64,000 nucleotides of DNA from CAYRDC01 sp964422925 (GCA_964422925.1 CAYRDC010000010.1:24127-88126); one strand, 5' to 3'. Positions 28,577-37,917 are shown, numbered from the stretch's first letter. Numbers and translations are program-made. The notes: generated by a model from the sequence alone, not told the origin.

Positions 28577-29467
28577 ATGAAACGAACAATAACGCTCATC
28601 GCCCTGCTGGCCCTGTCCGCTGCATCCGGGGCACAGCAGCCGGGTTCGCTCGACCGCATCCAGTTTACCGATTTCTTTACCTTCTGGAGCACATCCCTTC
28701 AATCGCCCGTAAACGGCACCGTGGATGAATTCCGGGCCCTGGCCTCCCAATCCACATTGCTCGACCGGGATTTCCAGGGGTTTTCCAGCTTCCCGGGTTA
28801 CACATCCGACCTTTCGCAGGCATTTACCGGAATGGTCGGGTTCCGCCTGGCCAACCATGACCGGAGCGCATACCATTCCAATCCGGTTTTCAGGGCAGGT
28901 ATCGGTTATTACGCACAAACACTCATGACCAACCAACTCTACCGCAAACAAACCAAGCCCTGGGATACGATTTATTCTGCGCAAACCGGCCTGCTGAACT
29001 ATGTGGACTCAGTAATCATTGAAAACTACCAGATGAAGTACCGGGCCGAACAGATCCGCTTGGACATCTCAGTGATTTTCACGACCAGTCCTGCAGAACG
29101 GTGGTCAGTGTATTCCGGGGCGGGGGTAATAGCCGGCCTGTCATTCAACTCCTACACGGAAGTATATTATGACAAGCATAAAACCGTAGAACCGCACCAG
29201 GCAAACGGTACTTATATCTATACGACCAGCCCTCCGGTTTCGCACGATAAAACTGAACGGTTTACCAACAGGAACGGCTACGTATATTCCCTGTACATAC
29301 CGCTGGGCATTGATTTCCGCATCGGCAAAAGAATTGACTTCCTGAGGCAAATCCACCTGGTATACGAGGCAAGGGCCGGCCTGCATGTAAACCGGATACC
29401 TGAACTGAATACCTACACCACCGCGGATATCCTGCAAAACATCGGCATCCGGCTGGCCCTAAACTGA
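28577..29467 (+). CDS. Secreted hypothetical protein, probable outer-membrane protein
   Basis: A signal peptide (MKRTITLIALLALSAASGAQ) is followed by 276 residues with alternating aromatic/hydrophobic strands, such as HVNRIPELNTYT and YIYTTSPPVS, that suggest a beta-barrel or beta-rich envelope protein. The C-terminus IGIRLALN is typical of outer-membrane strands. The start is the ATG at 28577; the long upstream frame extension has no signal peptide and is probably non-coding. The next gene, also a candidate beta-barrel, starts about 70 bp downstream, so the two may be co-transcribed. No family recognised. Confidence 0.72.
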   Translation: MKRTITLIALLALSAASGAQQPGSLDRIQFTDFFTFWSTSLQSPVNGTVDEFRALASQSTLLDRDFQGFSSFPGYTSDLSQAFTGMVGFRLANHDRSAYHSNPVFRAGIGYYAQTLMTNQLYRKQTKPWDTIYSAQTGLLNYVDSVIIENYQMKYRAEQIRLDISVIFTTSPAERWSVYSGAGVIAGLSFNSYTEVYYDKHKTVEPHQANGTYIYTTSPPVSHDKTERFTNRNGYVYSLYIPLGIDFRIGKRIDFLRQIHLVYEARAGLHVNRIPELNTYTTADILQNIGIRLALN

Positions 29468-29535
29468 AAATTGGAATCCAATGCATTCGGCAATAAATGT
29501 TTTTCACCGATCCTTTCAATACTAAATCCGGTCAG

Positions 29536-30099
29536 ATGAAAAACGCAATCAGGCTTTGTGGTATCACGATTCTTTTACTGTTCGTCCCGGGCAGTGCCTC
29601 TTCCCAGCACCTGTTCAGGCTGGGACCGTCTGTAAGCATGACTTTTGAATCCTGGAGCGGCACCGCTTTCCTGAGCCCCGGCATTGGGGCAGGGTTTGAA
29701 ACGGCCTTGGGCTCCAGATACAGCCTGAGCCTGACAGCGGCCATACAATACGGGTACCAAAGAAGCTGGATGAATCCCTTTGAGTTAAAGGGAAATTTCC
29801 TCGCAGGGTTGCGCCCGGAATTCCGTGTCCATTTTACTGAGAGATACAACGGATATTACCTGGGCCTTGGCGGAGACATAACCTATATCAGCACAATATA
29901 CCGATATGCATATTTCCCTGACTATTATAAAGTATACGTGAGAGGAATCGATTTGAACATCGGTGGCAGTTTCGGGAAATACATCCCCATTGGAAACGGG
30001 AAATACATCAACCCGGAACTATATATCGGGTTCAATCCTGTGGCTGACTGGAATGAGTATCCGGCAAATTTCAGGTTTGCGGTGAACTACAGTTTCTGA
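29536..30099 (+). CDS. Outer-membrane beta-barrel-like protein
   Basis: A 187-residue protein with a signal peptide (cleavage after ASSQ) and about eight amphipathic strands, ending NFRFAVNYSF with a C-terminal Phe as in outer-membrane barrels. The start is the ATG at 29536, directly at the signal peptide. Its last 40 or so residues (GKYIPIGNGKYINPELYIGF ... FRFAVNYSF) are matched by a gene remnant at 32277-32396, evidence of a former tandem or dispersed duplicate. Function unknown. Confidence 0.72.
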   Translation: MKNAIRLCGITILLLFVPGSASSQHLFRLGPSVSMTFESWSGTAFLSPGIGAGFETALGSRYSLSLTAAIQYGYQRSWMNPFELKGNFLAGLRPEFRVHFTERYNGYYLGLGGDITYISTIYRYAYFPDYYKVYVRGIDLNIGGSFGKYIPIGNGKYINPELYIGFNPVADWNEYPANFRFAVNYSF

Positions 30100-30386
30100 C
30101 ACGAAGAAGGGATTGCGAACTCTTCAGCTGTCTTCCCGTCTGCTTCTTTTTCTCTGCCAGATTTCAATGAACATTCATCGACATTCAGCCAATTCCTTTT
30201 GAAAAAAAAATTTTACTTTTGATTCAACAGCCCTCCGCGATGCACTGCATTGAGCGGATATCTTACTGAAGCCATCCACCGAAGCAACTGAACTTTGGAC
30301 GTCTTTCCTGCCGTGGGCGCCCGGGCGTGAAGCCGGTTCATCACGGAGACCTGTATTCATTTTTACAAACCTGAAAACCGTGCATT

Positions 30387-31265
30387 ATGAATGATCCGGA
30401 CAAGCGGATGGAAGGCAGGACATATTCGGTCTCCATCGGAAACGAAAAGATTACATTCCGCCCGGAAACCAAACTGGCCATTGACCTTGAACTGATCCTC
30501 TGGCATATCCCGCTCTACCTGTTGATAGCGGCATTCAGCCTGGATTATATCGGCTGGCCGCTGTTTCTGCTGTTGTTTTACATGGTGGCCATGCGCATTT
30601 TCATCGGCAACCACGACCGCTACCATGCCGACCACAGGGTACGGCTGCCGCGTTTCCTGGAAGCTTTTTCGGAAGGGCTGGCCGTGGTGGTCACGCCCTG
30701 GGACGAGCCTTACGATTCCATCCGCCCCAAGCACCTGCGGCATCACACTACCCACGGGCCGGGAAAAGAACCCGTCCTCGACACAAGACAAGATCCGCAC
30801 GGGGTATTCGAACTGGGCGGCCTGCTGCGGGTCTTCCTCTCCTGCCTGTTTTACGAGGAGGTGCAGCTGCTGATTGACATCCGCAACCGCAACCTCACCC
30901 TCGGCCGCCTGTACCGCTTTCTGATTTACGTGCCGCTGCAGGTGGCCTATATCCTGTATTTCGGGTGGTGGAAGTTCCTGGTTATTTTCCTGGGCATGCG
31001 CATAACGGGTTTTGCCGCGTGGTTTGTTTTTTCCTGGGGGATACACCAGTCATTTGTTTACCGGTTCGGCTTTTCCCGCCAGGTGCCCCGCTGGTTCAAA
31101 TGGGGTTTTGCCCTGCTGCACGGCAGGCGGGTAACGGAAGGCTGCATCCATCATGCCACCCACCATGCCTGGCCTGCCATTCCGTACAACCAGCTGCACC
31201 GGTTCGACCGGGTGGCCCGCCAGCAGCAGGAGGCGGCCCCGGTCATGATTCCCTCGGGCGCCTGA
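30387..31265 (+). CDS. Fatty acid desaturase-family membrane protein
   Basis: A 292-residue integral membrane protein with three histidine clusters expected of di-iron membrane desaturases and hydroxylases: NHDRYHADH (about 72-80), RPKHLRHHTTH (about 113-123) and IHHATHHAW (about 254-262). Hydrophobic stretches surround them (LILWHIPLYLLIAAFSL, IYVPLQVAYILYFGWW). The substrate is unknown; lipid desaturation or hydroxylation is inferred from family. A nitrilase gene begins 31 bp downstream, so the two are likely co-transcribed. Confidence 0.82.
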   Translation: MNDPDKRMEGRTYSVSIGNEKITFRPETKLAIDLELILWHIPLYLLIAAFSLDYIGWPLFLLLFYMVAMRIFIGNHDRYHADHRVRLPRFLEAFSEGLAVVVTPWDEPYDSIRPKHLRHHTTHGPGKEPVLDTRQDPHGVFELGGLLRVFLSCLFYEEVQLLIDIRNRNLTLGRLYRFLIYVPLQVAYILYFGWWKFLVIFLGMRITGFAAWFVFSWGIHQSFVYRFGFSRQVPRWFKWGFALLHGRRVTEGCIHHATHHAWPAIPYNQLHRFDRVARQQQEAAPVMIPSGA

Positions 31266-31296
31266 TTTATTCCTTAACCATTACAAACCGAACATC

Positions 31297-32220
31297 ATGA
31301 GCCAGACAGTAAAAATTGCAGCCGCCCAGCTTGCCCCTGCCTACCTCGACCGGGCTAAAACCGTGGACATTGCCTGCCAGGCCATGGAAGAAGCTGCCGC
31401 CAACGGGGCGGAGCTGATTGTGTTCCCGGAAGTATTCATTTCGGGTTACCCCGACTGGGTATGGCTGGTTCCGAACAGCCAGGGCACCCTGCTCAACAAG
31501 CTTTACCAGCGCCTGCACGAAAATGCCGTATCGGTGCCTGACGAAACCACCCTGCACCTGTGCGAATCAGCCTCAAAGGCAGGCATCAACGTGGTGATGG
31601 GCATGCACGAGATCAACCGGGAAGGCAGCGGCAGCAGCCTGTACAACAGCCTGCTGTTCATTGACAAGACCGGGAACATCCTGGGCACCCACCGCAAGCT
31701 GATACCCACCGGGGGCGAGCGCCTGGTGTGGTCGCGCGGTGACGGCAGCACCTTGCGGGTGTACGACACATCGGCCGGCCGGCTGGGCGGCCTCATCTGC
31801 TGGGAAAACCTGATGCCCCTGGCCCGTACCGCCCTCTACGAGCAGGGGGTGCAGATACTGGCCTCCCCCACCTGGGACAAAAGCGGCAACTGGCTGAACA
31901 CCATGCGGTCAAACGCCCGCGAAGGAGGCATGTTCGTGGTCAGCGTATGCATGGCCCTGCGCGTGGAGGACATCCCGGACGAGCTGGAATTCAAAAGCCT
32001 TTACCCCGAAGGCCGCGAATGGGTCAACACGGGCAACAGTTGCATCGTGGGGCCGGACGGCAAGGTCCTGGCCGGGCCGATGGAAGCCGAAACCGGCATC
32101 CTTTACGCGGACATTGACCCCGCGGCCATCCTTTCGGCTAAGCGCATGTTTGACGTGAGCGGCCATTACGCCCGCCCGGATGTGTTCCGGTTTATGGTGA
32201 AAACCGCCAGGAATCCCTGA
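31297..32220 (+). CDS. Nitrilase-type carbon-nitrogen hydrolase
   Basis: A 307-residue cytoplasmic enzyme of the nitrilase superfamily, branch 1. The catalytic triad is visible: Glu in VFPEVFISGYP (about 47), Lys in HRKLIPTGGERLVW (about 130) and Cys in GGLICWENLMPLAR (about 164). CWENLMP is the signature of true nitrilases and cyanide hydratase-like enzymes rather than amidases, which suggests conversion of a nitrile to acid plus ammonia. The physiological substrate is not predictable. It follows the desaturase by 31 bp. Codon use and GC resemble those of the desaturase. Confidence 0.9.
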   Translation: MSQTVKIAAAQLAPAYLDRAKTVDIACQAMEEAAANGAELIVFPEVFISGYPDWVWLVPNSQGTLLNKLYQRLHENAVSVPDETTLHLCESASKAGINVVMGMHEINREGSGSSLYNSLLFIDKTGNILGTHRKLIPTGGERLVWSRGDGSTLRVYDTSAGRLGGLICWENLMPLARTALYEQGVQILASPTWDKSGNWLNTMRSNAREGGMFVVSVCMALRVEDIPDELEFKSLYPEGREWVNTGNSCIVGPDGKVLAGPMEAETGILYADIDPAAILSAKRMFDVSGHYARPDVFRFMVKTARNP

Positions 32221-32276
32221 TGCAAGCGCCCGGAATTGCTTCCCTCCCGTCCCGGATGACTCCGGATCTGGCCTTC

Positions 32277-32396
32277 TGCCGTTATTATCCGCTTTGGCGG
32301 GAGCGGTACATCAACCCGGATACCCGCACCGGCATTGATCCCAACGAATGGAGTGAATATCCGTTGAACATTCGGCTGAGGGTGAATATCTGCTTT
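32277..32396 (+). pseudogene. 3' remnant of an outer-membrane barrel gene
   Basis: About 40 codons translate to RYYPLWRERYINPDTRTG ... EYPLNIRLRVNICF, closely matching the last residues of the intact protein at 29536-30099 (KYIPIGNGKYINPELYIG ... EYPANFRFAVNYSF). No start or upstream domain remains, and a frame slip after the final Phe hides the original stop. The fragment lies directly after the nitrilase stop. Confidence 0.6.
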
Positions 32397-32472
32397 TTAA
32401 TATTTAAACGCTTACATTTATCATTTGGGACAATTCCCCGGTTCGTAAAATTGCTGCGACATATTCTCGAAA

Positions 32473-33618
32473 ATAAAACCCGGCTCCATCAACCGACTCA
32501 CCGGCAAATTATTCCTAAGAACATCTTGTTTACTGGTAATCTGGTTAACCGTTCCCTTTCAACCCCTGCCCGCCCAAACCAACCAGCTGTATCCCGGCTG
32601 GAAGACCGACACCTCGCGCCACCTGGTGCCGCTTTTGGAATTCAGGGCCCTGCTGCCGCCTGACGCAATTCCTCCCATTGACAGCCCGGTATTTGTATCC
32701 GGTTGCGAAGCGGATTCCATGTATTTCCCGCATGAACCGGTAATAGTGTTCCATGACCGGGCATACCCTCTCAGTGTGTTGATGTGGCATGAAGTGGTGA
32801 ATGACCAGGTGGAGGACCGGAAAATCGTAATCACCTACTGCCCGTTGTGCAACGCGGCCCTGGTGTTCAGTCGCGAACTGGACTGGCAGGGTAAGCACCT
32901 GGTGCTGGATTTTGGTACTTCAGGTATGCTGCGCAAGTCAGACCTCGTAATGTGGGACCGCCAGACGGAATCGTGGTGGCAGCAAATTGAAGGCAAAGCC
33001 CTGGTGGGAAGCTTGGCCGGGGCCACGCTCGAAATGCTCCCTTCCCAGGTATTGTCCTATGCCGCTTTCCGGTCGGCTTACCCCTACGGCAAGGTATTAT
33101 CCACCCAAACTGGCTGGAACCGTGATTACGGCACGAATCCCTATGCGGGCTATGACGATACGGCCAACCACCAGCCCCGACTTTTCGAAGATGCCGTGGA
33201 TCCGCGCCTCCCGGCCATGGAACGCGTGATAGCTCTCGAATTCAACAATAAACACAAAGCCTATCCGTGGTCGGTCTTGCAGGAAAAAGGTATTATCCAG
33301 GACACTTTCGAGAACCATCCGGTGGTGATTTTTTACCAGCTTGGAACCGTATCGGTGCTCGACCGCAGCGAGATCCACACTTCACGCGATATCGGCACAG
33401 CGACCGTCTTCAACCCCGTGGTTGACGGAAACCCGCTGCAGTTCACCCGTTCCGCCCTTGGCATATTCGACCAGCAAACCCACTCACAATGGGATATAAC
33501 AGGCAAGTGCATTTCAGGCGCACTGCGCGGCAAGCAACTCTCCCCCTGGTTCTACACCACCCATTTTGCTTTCGCCTACCTGGCATTTTTTCCGGATGCT
33601 ATTATTTATAAACCCTGA
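32473..33618 (+). CDS. DUF3179 family protein, start codon apparently lost
   Basis: A DUF3179 protein, with the conserved TYCPLCNAALVFSR, DFGTSGMLRKSDLVMWDR, ESWWQQIEGKA, YGTNPYAGYDD and the late FYTTHFAFAYLAFFPDA. The function of the domain is not established. A plain start search gives only a GTG at 32626, but the same frame is open back to a stop at 32446-32448. It encodes a good signal peptide (INRLTGKLFLRTSCLLVIWL ... LPAQ) joined to LYPGWKTDTSRH, which belongs to the domain. No ATG, GTG or TTG occurs there; an ATA at 32473 is the likeliest original or non-standard start. Expression may be impaired. Confidence 0.75.
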   Translation: MKPGSINRLTGKLFLRTSCLLVIWLTVPFQPLPAQTNQLYPGWKTDTSRHLVPLLEFRALLPPDAIPPIDSPVFVSGCEADSMYFPHEPVIVFHDRAYPLSVLMWHEVVNDQVEDRKIVITYCPLCNAALVFSRELDWQGKHLVLDFGTSGMLRKSDLVMWDRQTESWWQQIEGKALVGSLAGATLEMLPSQVLSYAAFRSAYPYGKVLSTQTGWNRDYGTNPYAGYDDTANHQPRLFEDAVDPRLPAMERVIALEFNNKHKAYPWSVLQEKGIIQDTFENHPVVIFYQLGTVSVLDRSEIHTSRDIGTATVFNPVVDGNPLQFTRSALGIFDQQTHSQWDITGKCISGALRGKQLSPWFYTTHFAFAYLAFFPDAIIYKP

Positions 33619-34024
33619 GAAAAGGTGAAGAATTTTATAACCTCCTTTTGCAGCTTATTCCACGCAATAGGATTTTTTTTATGCATGATGTTGACTATAA
33701 CATGTCAAAGACAAGCAAGAAATTCTTGCAACCTGAAAATATCGACATTGGTTGTATGTTAGTGATTTGATAGTCACTGCTCCTGATAATATCCCGCATG
33801 GAGTTAATGATAGACCAGTGACGGAGAGAATGACAAAAAAGTCTCTCTCTGCATGACAGGTAATACGGTTTCTTCACCGGACAATTGGCCGTGCATGGAA
33901 CCCTGGATTATAGGCCGGTAACTGCTTAAAAGTACAGATACCTGGCCATGGAACTATCATACCGGCAAAGGTCACGGGGTATATATATTTTGCCGCTTTA
34001 TCAAAGTGAATTAAAGCAGTCAAT
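33619..34024. other. 400-bp AT-rich intergenic region
   Basis: No gene or RNA is recognised. It marks a change to more AT-rich DNA ahead of the AraC-led cluster. TATATATATTTTG near 33980 resembles, with altered spacing, a -7 box for the next gene. Confidence 0.4.
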
Positions 34025-35038
34025 ATGAAAAGTTTGATCCTGCTCAGCAGTATTATAGGTATTCTGAACAGTTTTATCCTGATCATCTATGCCTTAACAT
34101 CCATGAAAGGTGAGCGAAAGGTCAATCTGATTTTTGCCTTGTTCATTTTTATGCTTACCCTTCGGGTTTCAAAGTCAATCCTGCTGACATTCTCAGACGG
34201 ATTGCATAATATTCTTCTGACACTTGGCCTTTCCGGGTTCTTAGCCATAGGTCCGGCATATTTGCTCTTTGTCAAGGCTGTAGTAAATCCAAAATTCAAG
34301 TATGACTGGACCCAGCTCTTTCATTTTATTCCTGCAATTGTTTTCACCTTTATGTGGGTCTACCTCGATTTCATAAGGAATAATGGGGCTGTCTGGCACA
34401 TATTTTACCGGACAATTTTGCTACAGTATATGATTTATCTTACCCTGGCAGTTACCTATACATATAAAAATACACTCGATAGACCAGGAGTAAGAAGGCA
34501 GCTGGATGTAATCAGCATATCTCTCCTGGCCATCTGGTTTTCCTATCTCCTGAACGAGGTAGCCGGGTTTCCCTATATCTCAGGCGCAATCCTGTATAGT
34601 TTACTGATTTATTTCTCTCTGATTATTATTCTCAACAAGGGATACATTATCGATCTCTCCAACCCGAAATACAATAAAACCGGGCTGTCCCGCCACGAAA
34701 ATCAACGAATACTGCATGAGCTGGATTCCCTGCTTGAAAATGAAAAGATATTCAAGGACAATACCTTATCACTTACCCGGCTTGCCAAACTTATAAATAC
34801 AAATTCGCATGCGCTTTCGCAAGTCATAAACGAGAATAAACAAAAGACATTTTTTGAGCTGATAGGACATTACCGCATTGAAGAAGCCAAAAGCCTGCTG
34901 GCTGTATCGCCAGAATTAAAAATATCCGACATAACTTTTGAAGTTGGCTATAATTCGCTTTCAGCATTCAATGCTGCTTTCAAAAAATCAACCGGTCTAA
35001 CCCCTTCAAAATACAGGCGTGAACAAGTCAATTCGTAA
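34025..35038 (+). CDS. Membrane-embedded AraC-family regulator
   Basis: A 337-residue protein with about seven membrane helices in the first 215 residues and a C-terminal AraC/XylS double helix-turn-helix (about 225-335). The HTH shows LARLAKLINTNSHALSQVINE-like first-helix pattern and ISDITFEVGYNSLSAFNAAFKKSTGLTPSKYRRE as the second. Such 7TM-AraC proteins are a Bacteroidota speciality that couple an envelope signal directly to DNA binding. It leads a run of membrane-protein genes, and the next gene overlaps its end by 20 bp, so autoregulation of the cluster is a reasonable inference. Confidence 0.9.
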   Translation: MKSLILLSSIIGILNSFILIIYALTSMKGERKVNLIFALFIFMLTLRVSKSILLTFSDGLHNILLTLGLSGFLAIGPAYLLFVKAVVNPKFKYDWTQLFHFIPAIVFTFMWVYLDFIRNNGAVWHIFYRTILLQYMIYLTLAVTYTYKNTLDRPGVRRQLDVISISLLAIWFSYLLNEVAGFPYISGAILYSLLIYFSLIIILNKGYIIDLSNPKYNKTGLSRHENQRILHELDSLLENEKIFKDNTLSLTRLAKLINTNSHALSQVINENKQKTFFELIGHYRIEEAKSLLAVSPELKISDITFEVGYNSLSAFNAAFKKSTGLTPSKYRREQVNS

Positions 35039-35708
35039 TATCCTTTCCGTACTGATTATGGTCATACCGTTTTACATGGTTGCCATATTCGAAAAAATTT
35101 CTGGTCTGGCTGATTTTACCGTCCAAAGCCTCCTGGACAAATATATGGCCTATACCATCGTGGGGCTGCTAATCATTTTCTTAACCAATAAGTACCTTTT
35201 ACGAAACACATGGCGTGTTTTTGTTTCTGACAAAGGTTCTTTACTCCTCGATATTTCATTGGGGTTCTTGTTTTTAATTATCATGTATTTGGTCTTTAGC
35301 ATTGGGAATGTTACCTATGCGCGCTGGTTCACCGCAGAAACTGACCAAACAGCAATAAGCAACACGCTGAGAGAAATATTTTCCAGCCCGGTTTATACGG
35401 TATTGTTCCTCGGCCCCTTTATCTGGATTTCTGAAAGTTTCATGGTCATTTCACGCGCATTCATCCTGAATAACCTATGGGAATTAAGCTCGTCCAAAAC
35501 CTGGGCATGGGTATCTGTTATCGCAACCGCGATGCTTTGTTCATTGACTCAATGGGATAATGGAATCCCCGGCATGATCAACTGGTTTTTGATATTCTTG
35601 GCAGCAAATACACTGTATTTCAAATACCGCAGGGTTTATCCATTGCTAATAGCCGGGGTTCTGCTGCAATCCATTGGCCTGGTTAGCTTTTGGGTTTACA
35701 AATTGTAA
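35019..35708 (+). CDS. CPBP-like membrane protein with lost catalytic motifs
   Basis: A 229-residue multi-pass protein using a GTG start inside the end of the AraC gene. It aligns by eye with its neighbour at 35816-36505 (229 residues), a CPBP-type protease. In the neighbour the motifs are LYEELIRVFIL, GLSHWSQG and VIAHVLYDG; here they read SFMVISRAFIL, SLTQWDNG and LIAGVLLQS. Both glutamates and both histidines are replaced while the fold and the Arg are kept. It is probably a pseudoenzyme, perhaps a partner or inhibitor of the active copy (inference). Confidence 0.72.
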   Translation: MNKSIRNILSVLIMVIPFYMVAIFEKISGLADFTVQSLLDKYMAYTIVGLLIIFLTNKYLLRNTWRVFVSDKGSLLLDISLGFLFLIIMYLVFSIGNVTYARWFTAETDQTAISNTLREIFSSPVYTVLFLGPFIWISESFMVISRAFILNNLWELSSSKTWAWVSVIATAMLCSLTQWDNGIPGMINWFLIFLAANTLYFKYRRVYPLLIAGVLLQSIGLVSFWVYKL

Positions 35709-35815
35709 TTCGCTCGGCTTCAGGCACTTACCTTTTTTATTTTTCCTTCCCGATAAGGCAGTCAGTCTGTTTTACGGATTGATGCCATTCTTGCAGTCCA
35801 TTAACAACAACAGAA

Positions 35816-36505
35816 ATGAAAATTTTGAAAACACTGGCAACCCTCACAATAATGGTTCTTATCCCCTTTGGGATGATGATATGGATAAGAGATCACCAGT
35901 CAAGCGGATTTGCTTCCATTGAACTGATCCTGTATCCCCTGCTTTTTGGCGGACTGAGCTTGGTGGCGCTATACTTGTTAAAGAAGTATTTCTTAAAAGA
36001 GAAATTCTCTGATTTCAATCCAGGGAGCGGAAAATGGAGAACAGACATTGTATGGGGCATTACACTGACCATTATTTATTTTATTCTATTTTATGTTGAA
36101 AGTCTGACCCTGTCATCCTGGTTAATCTTTAACCCAAATATGGAGCTACTGGGATTGATGCTGGACATGCGTGAAAACCCGGTATTAATTCTCCTCTGGT
36201 TCGGCCCGGTTTTATGGATAGGAATAGCCCTGTATGAAGAACTGATCAGGGTATTTATTCTGACAAGCCTCTGGAAATTTTCGAATCATCTGCTTTGGAC
36301 AATCACCGTCATTTTAATTTCATCCACATTAATAGGCCTGTCTCATTGGAGCCAGGGCTCCTATGGAATGGTTACCATTGGCATTAAAAGTACGGTAGCC
36401 GGGTTTTTCTTCTTCAGGTACAGGCGTCTTCTACCCCTTGTTATCGCTCATGTTTTGTACGATGGTATTCAGGTAGCCATATTATTAATTACCTATCCTC
36501 AATAA
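35816..36505 (+). CDS. CPBP-type intramembrane metalloprotease
   Basis: A 229-residue membrane protein with CPBP-like motifs: YEELIRVFIL near 140 (one residue shorter than the common EExxxR), GLSHWSQG and IAHVLYDG. It has at least six hydrophobic segments. It is a sister of the preceding, motif-less protein. The gene begins about 107 bp after that gene and is followed 9 bp later by another membrane protein, all on one strand after the AraC regulator. Substrate unknown; peptide-signal processing would fit the context (inference). Confidence 0.75.
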   Translation: MKILKTLATLTIMVLIPFGMMIWIRDHQSSGFASIELILYPLLFGGLSLVALYLLKKYFLKEKFSDFNPGSGKWRTDIVWGITLTIIYFILFYVESLTLSSWLIFNPNMELLGLMLDMRENPVLILLWFGPVLWIGIALYEELIRVFILTSLWKFSNHLLWTITVILISSTLIGLSHWSQGSYGMVTIGIKSTVAGFFFFRYRRLLPLVIAHVLYDGIQVAILLITYPQ

Positions 36506-36514
36506 GCCACCGTA

Positions 36515-37354
36515 ATGAATACTCTGATTAATTCGAAACTAATAATAGGCTCAGTGATTGCCTCCTTATTCCTGACTCTGTTATTCTTTCTGTTCGATCT
36601 GATTTCTGATATGATCTCCGGCCTGACATTCTACGAATGGCAGACACTTTCGAATGTTTTGATCCTGATTGTGTTAGCCCTTTATATCAATTATTCAAAT
36701 CTAAAGGGAATTAGACTCAGTTTGACATTATTTGCCATTTACTTTGTCATAGGGCACTTTAACATCTTAATCGAGGCGTTAATTTTCAATGTAACTGACA
36801 GAACAGAGACCATCAGGGAGATGCTGCGCGGTGTAGTTATCGCTTCAATCATGGCCCCGGTGTTGATTTATTCATTTGACAAGGGGAATGGTCGGCAGGA
36901 AAGAATAAAATTCAAAAACCGCTCTGTTTTTCACTGGACATGGAGAGTAATTCTAAGTGACTTTATATATTTTTTACTGTACGCGATGGCTGGATTTATC
37001 TTGCAAACCATTTATCCTGAATTCATCGAATTTTATAAGGACAAAATCCCTTCATTTAATTTAATAATTGGCACTCAATTTATTAGAGGATTTATATTCA
37101 TCTGTATTGCCGTATTAATACTAAGAACACTGGATTTATCCCTATCTAAAAAAGCAGTATTGGTCGGACTGGTTTTCTCAATATTTGGCGGTATTGCCCC
37201 TTTACTACCGCCCAATGCGCTTATGCCGGAATATGTAAGACTGGGGCATGGATTTGAAGTAGGAATCTCGAACTTCTTGTATGGTCTTATTCTCGGTTAT
37301 TTATTAGGCCAAAAAAAAATGATGACATTTTTACCAAAACGACTAATCCAATAA
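36515..37354 (+). CDS. Multi-pass membrane protein of unknown function
   Basis: A 279-residue protein with about eight hydrophobic segments, starting 9 bp after the CPBP gene. The C-terminal half (FIRGFIFICIAVLILRTLDL, LVFSIFGGIAPLLPPNA, GFEVGISNFLYGLILGYLLGQ) is highly hydrophobic, and no catalytic motif or known transporter signature is seen. It is co-oriented and tightly spaced with the CPBP genes, so it is probably part of the same unit. Function unknown. Confidence 0.72.
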   Translation: MNTLINSKLIIGSVIASLFLTLLFFLFDLISDMISGLTFYEWQTLSNVLILIVLALYINYSNLKGIRLSLTLFAIYFVIGHFNILIEALIFNVTDRTETIREMLRGVVIASIMAPVLIYSFDKGNGRQERIKFKNRSVFHWTWRVILSDFIYFLLYAMAGFILQTIYPEFIEFYKDKIPSFNLIIGTQFIRGFIFICIAVLILRTLDLSLSKKAVLVGLVFSIFGGIAPLLPPNALMPEYVRLGHGFEVGISNFLYGLILGYLLGQKKMMTFLPKRLIQ

Positions 37355-37467
37355 TCTGCATTTTCCCCAGGGACGAACGCAGCTTATTCATACCAATCAA
37401 AAAGATTTAACGAGTAATGGCCAGCACAACTTATGAAATATTGAATTCATAACCACAAACTCTTACA

Positions 37468-37917
37468 ATGGACAAATTAATTGCATTCTGTCTTCTGCTT
37501 CATTCATTCTTTGTCATTATTGCCCAAAACACGGAAATAGAGGAAGAAGCTCTTAAAGCATTAATACAAACCGCCTATGTGGAGGGGCTACAGAATGAAG
37601 GGGATGCCGGCAAAATTGACGCAGGAATACATCCCGGTTTTAACCTGTTGGGGATTGGCGAAGGTAACACGATGTGGTATTATTCCATAGCCGACTGGAA
37701 AGCCAAAGCCGTTCAAAAAAGAAATAACGGGGAACTGCCGCTTACCGGAAAGGATTTGGTCTCGATCAAATTCAGGACTATTGACGTAACCGGCACTGCC
37801 GCAATGGCAAAAATCGAATTTTACATTGGAGAAAAACTCACTTACATAGATTACATATCGCTCTACAAATTTGCTGATGGCTGGAAAATTGTGAGTAAGA
37901 TATTTTATAAATTTTAG
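37468..37917 (+). CDS. Exported NTF2-like / lumazine-binding-type protein
   Basis: A 149-residue protein with a signal peptide (LIAFCLLLHSFFVIIAQN) and an NTF2-like fold: ALIQTAYVEGLQNEGDAGKI, then IHPGFNLLG, and the closing strands TAAMAKIEFYIG, YIDYISLYKFADGWKIVSKIF. This pattern matches the putative lumazine-binding / nuclear transport factor 2 family. It is likely periplasmic and could bind a small ligand. It lies in the AraC-CPBP cluster, with about 113 bp to the previous gene. Confidence 0.8.
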   Translation: MDKLIAFCLLLHSFFVIIAQNTEIEEEALKALIQTAYVEGLQNEGDAGKIDAGIHPGFNLLGIGEGNTMWYYSIADWKAKAVQKRNNGELPLTGKDLVSIKFRTIDVTGTAAMAKIEFYIGEKLTYIDYISLYKFADGWKIVSKIFYKF

